Below, in pieces: positions 1-4,353 of a stretch of 7,202 nt of DNA. The translations under genes and the position numbers were made by a program. Below the pieces are notes generated by a model. It did not search any database. It saw nothing but the letters and a program-made list of their open reading frames with translations, and was not told the origin of the DNA. Each line of letters starts with the position of its first letter. Positions within the stretch are counted from its first letter, which is position 1. The DNA comes from Alphaproteobacteria bacterium. GTDB taxonomy: Bacteria > Pseudomonadota > Alphaproteobacteria > UBA8366. The stretch is taken from contig JAOTYV010000258.1 in assembly GCA_029861675.1 (NCBI GenBank), positions 1-7,202 on the forward strand, given 5' to 3'.

Positions 1-99
1 TTTCTTGTTTGAATTGATTCAAGTGAAATGGTCTATCTCTTTGATTTTACGCAAATACGTCGTCGCGAACCGTTTCGGTTCGCTCGGGATTTGCTCTAG
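1..99. repeat. Palindromic MITE-like intergenic element, copy 1 (left end outside window)
   Basis: This stretch matches 4255-4353 without gaps at 89 of 99 positions, in the same orientation. By comparison with the complete copy, about 8 bases of its left end lie outside the window. It ends in CTAG at 96-99. It contains a perfect hairpin, GCGAACC (65-71) with GGTTCGC (77-83), enclosed by GCAAAT (51-56) with ATTTGC (89-94). A smaller palindrome, TTGAAT-TG-ATTCAA, lies at 9-22. There is no coding capacity. Its terminal CTAG contains the TAG stop of the minus-strand aminotransferase. Small palindromic intergenic families of this size are common in alphaproteobacteria. No T-tract follows the hairpin on either strand, so intrinsic terminator function is not supported. 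Confidence 0.85.
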
Positions 100-1295
100 T
101 GCTGCAAGGCGCGCGGCCGCGCCGCGATTTCCCGTTCGACGGCGTCGGCGAGGCGTTCGTAATCGGATATCTCATTGTAGAGATAGGCTGACAGACGGAC
201 CCACAGGCGGCCGTTAAAGGGAAAAACCAAGACCTCGATATTATGGTCATTGCGCAGGCTGCGCCTGAAGCGGGCGGCGGCATCATGGGTCGCCGGAAAA
301 TCTCCGGGCAACGACACCACCGACATCGACGAACTGAGTTCCGGCGGTGCGCCGGAAATGGACTCCCACCGATCGGTCAGCAGGGCGCGGGCCTCCTGCG
401 CCAGGCCATGGCAATAGTCGCGAATCCGGTCCGCGCCCAACTCCTTCTGCATGGCGATGCATTCGGAAATGGCGAGCCACGCGTCGAACCCTTTGCTGCC
501 GGGCCAGTCGAAGGACTGGGTGAAACCCTCGCCGAAATGATTGGCGATCGTGGTCGGTCGAATAAGACCCTGCTGGTCGGGGTGCACCCAGAGAAAGCCG
601 CAGCCTTGTTCGCCGCACAGCCAGATATGGCCGTTTCCGGCATACCACCGCACGCCGTTGGCCGCCAGCCGGGATAGGTTGACCGCGACGTTGCCGGGCC
701 CATGGGCGCCATCGACCATGACCGGAATGCTTCTTTCGGCGCATCGCTGCCCGATCTGTTCGATCGGCAGGCATAGCGCGGTGTGGGCGGTAACGTGGTC
801 GATCATCACCAGCCGGGTGCGCGGCGACAGCGCTCCCAGTATGCCGGCAATCGCATCCCCGGCGTGGCGAATGGGGAAGGGGATATCCGCGAATATCAGC
901 CGTGCGCCCGCGCGTTCACAAACGAATTCGAGGATGCGCCGGGCGGAGATATGCAGATGGTTGGTGGTTACCACTTCGTCGCCCGGCATGAAGACAAGGG
1001 ATCGCAGCAATGCGTTGATGCCGGTTGTGGCGTTGTCGACGAATACGAGATCCGCGCCCTCGCCACCAAGAAAAGTCGCAAGATCGCTGGCCGCATGGCG
1101 CAGTGCGCCGGTCAGGCGGTCTTCCATGAATGTGGTGGGATTTGAGGATATCTCATGGCGCAAGCGATCGGCCGCGCGGGCGACCCGGGTTGGCGTCGCC
1201 CCAAACCCGCCATGATTCAGGTGGATTGTGCCGGGCGCGAGCTCCCACAGGTCACGCATGCCATGGCCGAATTGGATTTTCGATTTGCCGGCCAA
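96..1295 (-). CDS. Class V aminotransferase / isopenicillin N epimerase-like protein lacking the PLP lysine
   Basis: This 399-residue protein has the fold-type I PLP layout of the CefD-like (isopenicillin N epimerase / cysteine desulfurase-related) branch. Near the N-terminus is HLNHGGFGATP, then DNATTGINALLRS (about residues 87-99), VMVDGAHGPG with the pyridine-nitrogen aspartate at 195 and a histidine at 198, and RLSAYLYN near 367-374. In the family the next motif is HKW, whose lysine forms the Schiff base. Here it reads NGHIWLCGEQGCGF, with Ile224 encoded by ATC at 624-626, so normal PLP transamination or epimerisation is unlikely. I chose the TTG at 1295 because GAGAGGGG stands just upstream and because relatives keep an FG-x2-M segment before the first motif, which the ATG at 1259 would cut. 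A longer frame opens at a TTG at 1367 without a ribosome binding site. The TAG stop lies in the terminal CTAG of the repeat at 1-99. The fold is confident; the substrate is unknown. Confidence 0.85.
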   Translation of the reverse strand: MAGKSKIQFGHGMRDLWELAPGTIHLNHGGFGATPTRVARAADRLRHEISSNPTTFMEDRLTGALRHAASDLATFLGGEGADLVFVDNATTGINALLRSLVFMPGDEVVTTNHLHISARRILEFVCERAGARLIFADIPFPIRHAGDAIAGILGALSPRTRLVMIDHVTAHTALCLPIEQIGQRCAERSIPVMVDGAHGPGNVAVNLSRLAANGVRWYAGNGHIWLCGEQGCGFLWVHPDQQGLIRPTTIANHFGEGFTQSFDWPGSKGFDAWLAISECIAMQKELGADRIRDYCHGLAQEARALLTDRWESISGAPPELSSSMSVVSLPGDFPATHDAAARFRRSLRNDHNIEVLVFPFNGRLWVRLSAYLYNEISDYERLADAVEREIAARPRALQH

Positions 1296-1297
1296 CG

Positions 1298-1305
1298 CCC
1301 CTCTC
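1298..1305 (-). promoter_or_regulatory. Ribosome binding site deciding the TTG start of the aminotransferase
   Basis: On the minus strand the sequence is GAGAGGGG, then CG and TTG. This is the only good Shine-Dalgarno match in front of any possible start of this frame. The ATG at 1259 and the TTG at 1367 have none. Confidence 0.55.
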
Positions 1306-1326
1306 TTTGGAGTGGTTGTTTTGACC

Positions 1327-1355
1327 AGTCTCGGCTCGCCCCGCCATGACGTCAA
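1327..1355 (-). promoter_or_regulatory. Possible sigma-70 promoter of the aminotransferase gene
   Basis: The minus strand carries TTGACG (1355-1350), a 17-bp spacer and GAGACT (1332-1327). The -35 is strong and the -10 is weak (3 of 6 bases). Transcription would begin near 1320, giving a leader of about 25 nt that includes the Shine-Dalgarno sequence, which agrees with the TTG start at 1295. A second TTGACG, on the plus strand at 1371-1376, points the other way towards the DUF302 gene. It has no convincing -10 (TTTTGC after 17 bp). Confidence 0.35.
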
Positions 1356-1461
1356 GCGCCCGCGCAATGGTTGACGCGGTTCCCGAACTTGTGTTTTGCG
1401 CCAAGGATATGGATGCGACTAGGCTGCAGGTATGGCGAAGAACCTTGGAAAGGGGGCCCCG

Positions 1462-1935
1462 ATGCGCGTGGCAGGACTCTTGCTGCTTGGAATTATCGTA
1501 CCGCTTCTCGCGACCGCCGGACCGTCGGCGGCGGATACGGTTCTATCCGGAACGCAGTTGTACAAGACCAAATTCAGTTTTCAGGCGCTGCGCAGCCGTC
1601 TCGATGCGGCGATCGAGAAGAACAAAGTCTATGTGGTGAGCCGGGCCAGCGCGAGCGCCGGAGCCAAGCATCGGGGGATCAAAATCTCCGGCAATATGGT
1701 GGTGGGAGTTTACCGCAACGATTTCGCGGTGCGTATGCTGGCGGCGAGCATTCCTGCCGGGGTCGAGGCGCCGCTCCGTTTCTATCTCACGGAGAATGCC
1801 GACGGCACCGCGACACTGAGTTACCGTAAACCGAGTGCGGTTTTCGGCCCCTATGGCAGTAAGCCGTTGGATGCGTTGGCGAAGGAACTCGACGGTCTGT
1901 GGGCGAAAATCGCTGCGGACACGCTTGGCCGCTGA
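1462..1935 (+). CDS. Exported DUF302 family protein
   Basis: This 157-residue protein starts with a clear Sec signal peptide: an Arg at position 2, a hydrophobic stretch (residues 4-19, rich in Leu and Ile), then GPSAADT with probable cleavage around residues 23-25. The mature part matches the DUF302 pattern. A helix at about 39-53 (FSFQALRSRLDAAIEKN) is followed by strands, a short Gly-rich turn, and the conserved APLRFYLTENADGTATLSYRKP block (about 103-124). The family's biochemical role is not established. A periplasmic location is inferred. I preferred the ATG at 1462 to one at 1432 because GGAAAGGGGG lies just before it and because it puts the signal peptide at the N-terminus. The gene stands alone on the plus strand, divergent from the aminotransferase and convergent with tgt, with 38 bp between the two stop codons and no clear terminator there. 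Confidence 0.85.
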   Translation: MRVAGLLLLGIIVPLLATAGPSAADTVLSGTQLYKTKFSFQALRSRLDAAIEKNKVYVVSRASASAGAKHRGIKISGNMVVGVYRNDFAVRMLAASIPAGVEAPLRFYLTENADGTATLSYRKPSAVFGPYGSKPLDALAKELDGLWAKIAADTLGR

Positions 1936-1973
1936 TCGAAATTAACGCCGGGAGAGACCGGTAACGGCGGCGG

Positions 1974-3152
1974 TTAGGAAAGCCACTGTGTCCGCGCCTC
2001 ATCGAAGCGGCCGCTCAGCAGGGCGGCCCGGACGGTCGCCATCAGGCGGGTCATGAACGCTATGTTGTGGATGGTGAGCAACTGGATGGCCAGGATTTCC
2101 CGGGCTTTCAGCAAATGGTGAATATAGGCGCGGCTGTGGCGCCGGCAGGCGGGGCAGGTGCAGGACGCCTCCAGCGGCTCCTTGTCGTCCCGGTACTGGG
2201 CATTGCGCAGATTGATCCGATAATTCGCGGCGTCGCCATGCAAGGCCCATCCATGGCGGGCAATTCGGGTCGGCGCAACGCAGTCGAAGGTGTCGATCCC
2301 GCGGGCCACACCTTCCCAGATGTCGCGGACGCCGCCGATCCCAAGCAGGTGTATCGGACGGTCGTCGGTCAATCCTCCGGTCGCATAGTCGACGATTTCG
2401 AAGAGCTGATCCCCGTGGTCGCCCAGGCAACCGCCGACCGCGTAGCCGAAAAACGGCCGGGCGGCGACGAAGTCGGCGCCTTCCTGACGCAGATCGGCAT
2501 AGATCCCGCCCTGAATGACGCCGTAGAGCGCCTGGCGCCCGTCATGGCCGCGCTCGAACTCGGCGAGTGACCGGTCGCCCCAGCGATGCGTCATGGTCAG
2601 GGACCGTGCCGTATAGTCGCGATCGACGTGAAACGGCGTGCATTCGTCCAGGACAACGATCATATCGGCGCCGAGCTGCCGCTGAATGCGGATCGATGAC
2701 TCCGGGGTCAGAGTGTGGTATGCGCCATCGCGCGGCGACCGGAACGTCGCGCCGTCCTCGTTCAATTTCGTAAGCAGCGGCGCGCGCGCGCCGGACCGGC
2801 TGCTCTTGATTTCCTTGGCGTCCGATCCCTGGCCCAGACTGAAAATCTGAAACCCGCCGCTGTCGGTGAGCATCGGGCCGTCCCAACCGGTAAATTTGTG
2901 CAACCCGCCCATCGTCTCCACCAGGTCGGCGCCCGGCTGAATCATCATATGGTAGGTGTTCGCCAGGATGATTTCGGCATCGGCGGCGGCGAGTTGATCG
3001 ACGCCCGCGGCCTTAATGGCGCCCTTGGTGGCGCAGAATATGAAGGCCGGTGTCGAAATCGTGCCATGCGGCGTCTGTAGACGGCCGGCCCGGGCGCGGC
3101 TCGACGGATCGCGGGCGGTGATGTCGAATCCGAAGCCAGGATAGTCGGTCAT
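1974..3152 (-). CDS. tgt: tRNA-guanine transglycosylase (Chlamydia-like variant)
   Basis: Tgt exchanges guanine-34 in the GUN anticodons of Asp, Asn, His and Tyr tRNAs for a 7-deazaguanine base (preQ1 or queuine) on the way to queuosine. This 392-residue protein has LTDSGGFQIFSL with the general-base Asp97, VLDECTPF (Asp169-Cys171), YGVIQGG (Gln214), GIDTFDCVAPTR (287-290, the nucleophile region), and a zinc site CTCPAC (Cys331, 333, 336) with His362. It departs from standard bacterial Tgt. There is an insert after SLGQGSDAKEIKS (about 111-130), and the base-recognition loop reads GGCLGD instead of GGLAVGE. The motifs FDCVAPTRIARHG, the IHN element and the insert recall the Chlamydia enzyme as I remember it. 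The ATG at 3152 is the natural start, although its ribosome binding site is poor. In-frame sequence continues to a TTG at 3233 but shows no family similarity. No queA is adjacent. Confidence 0.95.
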   Translation of the reverse strand: MTDYPGFGFDITARDPSSRARAGRLQTPHGTISTPAFIFCATKGAIKAAGVDQLAAADAEIILANTYHMMIQPGADLVETMGGLHKFTGWDGPMLTDSGGFQIFSLGQGSDAKEIKSSRSGARAPLLTKLNEDGATFRSPRDGAYHTLTPESSIRIQRQLGADMIVVLDECTPFHVDRDYTARSLTMTHRWGDRSLAEFERGHDGRQALYGVIQGGIYADLRQEGADFVAARPFFGYAVGGCLGDHGDQLFEIVDYATGGLTDDRPIHLLGIGGVRDIWEGVARGIDTFDCVAPTRIARHGWALHGDAANYRINLRNAQYRDDKEPLEASCTCPACRRHSRAYIHHLLKAREILAIQLLTIHNIAFMTRLMATVRAALLSGRFDEARTQWLS

Positions 3153-3271
3153 GGCGTGGTTACCGGTGGTCGGGTCGGGCGTTCGGTTGCGTCGAACACG
3201 CCCCTTGATGGTCGGATACGAGCGGCCGGCCAATATGCCGGCGGGGCATGGACGGCTGGGAAGCGCGCAGC

Positions 3272-3297
3272 AAAAAGGCCGCCGGTTGAGGGCGGCC
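3272..3297 (-). terminator. Intrinsic terminator of rpmB
   Basis: On the minus strand, GGCCGCC (3297-3291), a 7-nt loop and GGCGGCC (3283-3277) form a perfect 7-bp GC stem followed directly by TTTTT (3276-3272). It lies 24 nt after the rpmB stop and about 120 nt before the tgt start, so tgt is probably transcribed separately. Confidence 0.92.
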
Positions 3298-3320
3298 CAT
3301 GCGTCGCCGCACCATCGGCG

Positions 3321-3611
3321 TCAAGCGGCCTTGGCCAGCTTCTTTTCAATGCGCCGTTTCAGCCGCCGCGCTTCGATCGGCAATTTGCGGTTTGCCGTGC
3401 CAAGCAGAAAGGCGTCCAGGCCGCCCTTGAATTCGATCGTCCGGATTGCTTTCGGCGTCACCCGCAAACGGACCATTTCCCCCAGCGCGTCGCTGAGCAG
3501 CGATGTCATTTGCAAATTCGGCAGAAAGCGGCGGCGGGTCTTATTATGGGCGTGACTGACATTATTGCCAGACATCGGCCCAATACCCGTAATCATGCAA
3601 CGGCGCGCCAT
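3321..3611 (-). CDS. rpmB: 50S ribosomal protein L28
   Basis: This 96-residue, strongly basic protein has the L28 signature throughout: [27 protein letters not shown] (residues 15-32), a central VRLRV strand, and the C-terminal alphaproteobacterial tail with [13 protein letters not shown]28 is a component of the large ribosomal subunit. Its length is normal and no zinc-binding cysteine pairs are present (a single Cys5). The gene has its own promoter and terminator, so it is a monocistronic unit between the VOC gene and tgt, as is common for rpmB in this class. The ATG at 3611 is the only reasonable start. Confidence 0.98.
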   Translation of the reverse strand: MARRCMITGIGPMSGNNVSHAHNKTRRRFLPNLQMTSLLSDALGEMVRLRVTPKAIRTIEFKGGLDAFLLGTANRKLPIEARRLKRRIEKKLAKAA

Positions 3612-3676
3612 GGCCCCAATCCAATTCGTTTGTAGGACGGAAACGGTAGCGGGCCCCGATGGCCCGACCGGCGGAT

Positions 3677-3705
3677 TTTGTATGGCAGAGCGGGCCGCGC
3701 GTCAA
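3677..3705 (-). promoter_or_regulatory. Sigma-70 promoter of rpmB
   Basis: The minus strand has TTGACG (3705-3700), a 17-bp spacer (3699-3683) and TACAAA (3682-3677). It sits between the VOC stop (3732) and the rpmB start (3611), predicting transcription from about 3670 and a leader of nearly 60 nt. Spacing and -35 are close to ideal, as expected for a ribosomal protein gene. Confidence 0.75.
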
Positions 3706-3731
3706 GGGATTGCGTGCCCCAGCCCTCCAAA

Positions 3732-4208
3732 TCAACCCTGGCTTTCTTCGTCGCGAAGGGGCGCCAACAGGCTGGAATCCTCTGCTTCCGCGCCGGGTCC
3801 TAGTGGTTGGCCGAAGCTGAATTCGACGAAATTGCCGTCCGGGTCCCGCAGGCCGCAATAGTAGCCGACCGGGTACGGCTCGTCCCTCGGCTCCCAGGCG
3901 AGACAGCCCATGGTCCGGGCCCGCCTGGCGATCCGGTCGACAGCCGCGCGGCTTTCCAGTGCGAAGCCGAAGTGACTGTAATCGCCGTCGGCTTGATCCC
4001 GTCCGGGTCCGCCCGGCAGGAGAACGAAGATGAATTCCTGCTCGCGGCCCGGCTCCGCCAGCCAGACAATGCGGCGGCCGTCATCCGGGTCGCCGCGTTC
4101 ATGAACCACGTCCATGCCACAGAAATCCCGGTAGAATTCGATGCAAGCGGCGAGATCGCGCACATGCAGCGCCAAATGGGTCATGAAAGGAGCCATGTCC
4201 ACCGTCAT
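3732..4208 (-). CDS. VOC / glyoxalase-fold protein
   Basis: This 158-residue protein carries two beta-alpha-beta-beta-beta modules of the vicinal oxygen chelate fold. The N-terminal half begins MTHLALHVRDLAACIEFYRDF with His11 at the usual first metal position. An EFIFVLL strand follows at about 58-64. The second module starts DYSHFGFAL with His79, and the end reads DPDGNFVEFSF with Glu129. These residues match the metal ligands of glyoxalase I and its relatives, so metal binding is likely. The second ligand (perhaps Glu56 or Glu58) is uncertain, and the reaction cannot be told. An acidic tail of about 26 residues after the domain is not part of the fold. The start at 4208 is supported by history: before insertion of the repeat at 4247-4353, this ATG overlapped the stop of the upstream coiled-coil gene as ATGA. 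An ATG at 4196 with a GGTGG upstream is a possible alternative. Confidence 0.85.
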   Translation of the reverse strand: MTVDMAPFMTHLALHVRDLAACIEFYRDFCGMDVVHERGDPDDGRRIVWLAEPGREQEFIFVLLPGGPGRDQADGDYSHFGFALESRAAVDRIARRARTMGCLAWEPRDEPYPVGYYCGLRDPDGNFVEFSFGQPLGPGAEAEDSSLLAPLRDEESQG

Positions 4209-4241
4209 ATCTGGGACCGAGCCCGATCGCCGCCGGTGCGG

Positions 4242-4246
4242 TCGCC
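4242..4246. repeat. Left copy of the 5-bp target duplication (TCGCC)
   Basis: TCGCC directly abuts the left CTAG of the element and is repeated exactly after the right CTAG, at 4354-4358. This is the pattern left by transposition. Confidence 0.65.
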
Positions 4247-4353
4247 CTAGACCATTTCTTGATTAAATTGACTCAAGTGAAATCGTCTATCTCTTTGTCT
4301 TTACGCAAATTCGTCGTCGTGAACCATTTCGGTTCGCTTGGGATTTGCTCTAG
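4247..4353. mobile_element. Palindromic MITE-like element, copy 2 (complete, 107 bp)
   Basis: This element begins CTAGACCATTTC and its other end, read inward on the minus strand, is CTAGAGCAAATCC. The ends form imperfect terminal inverted repeats with 9 of the first 12 bases matching. It is flanked by TCGCC on both sides. Inside is a long hairpin at 4305-4348 with GCAAAT/ATTTGC at the base and GTGAACC/GGTTCGC at the tip, plus an inverted CTTGA/TCAAG pair at 4258-4277. It has no ORF, so any movement would need a transposase from elsewhere. The right CTAG contains the TAG stop of the coiled-coil gene. The sequence resembles the short palindromic intergenic families known in alphaproteobacteria. 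I cannot name the family or a partner insertion sequence with certainty. Confidence 0.8.

Noticed and set aside
1936..1973. Bidirectional terminator between the DUF302 gene and tgt
   Set aside because: Only short CCGG and CCG/CGG arms are present, with no T-tract on either strand.
3177..3203. Hairpin in the tgt leader (GGGCG/CGCCC with an inner TTCG/CGAA) as a possible preQ1 riboswitch
   Set aside because: The stem is bulged and short, and no preQ1 aptamer core is visible. It could be chance in GC-rich DNA.
3153..3233. N-terminal extension of tgt to the TTG at 3233
   Set aside because: The extra residues are basic, show no Tgt similarity and have no ribosome binding site before the TTG. The family N-terminus begins at the ATG at 3152.
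4305..4350. Element hairpin as an intrinsic terminator for the coiled-coil gene
   Set aside because: No run of T follows the stem on the minus strand, and the downstream sequence is GCGTAAAGACAAAG. A processing or stability role cannot be excluded but is not shown.
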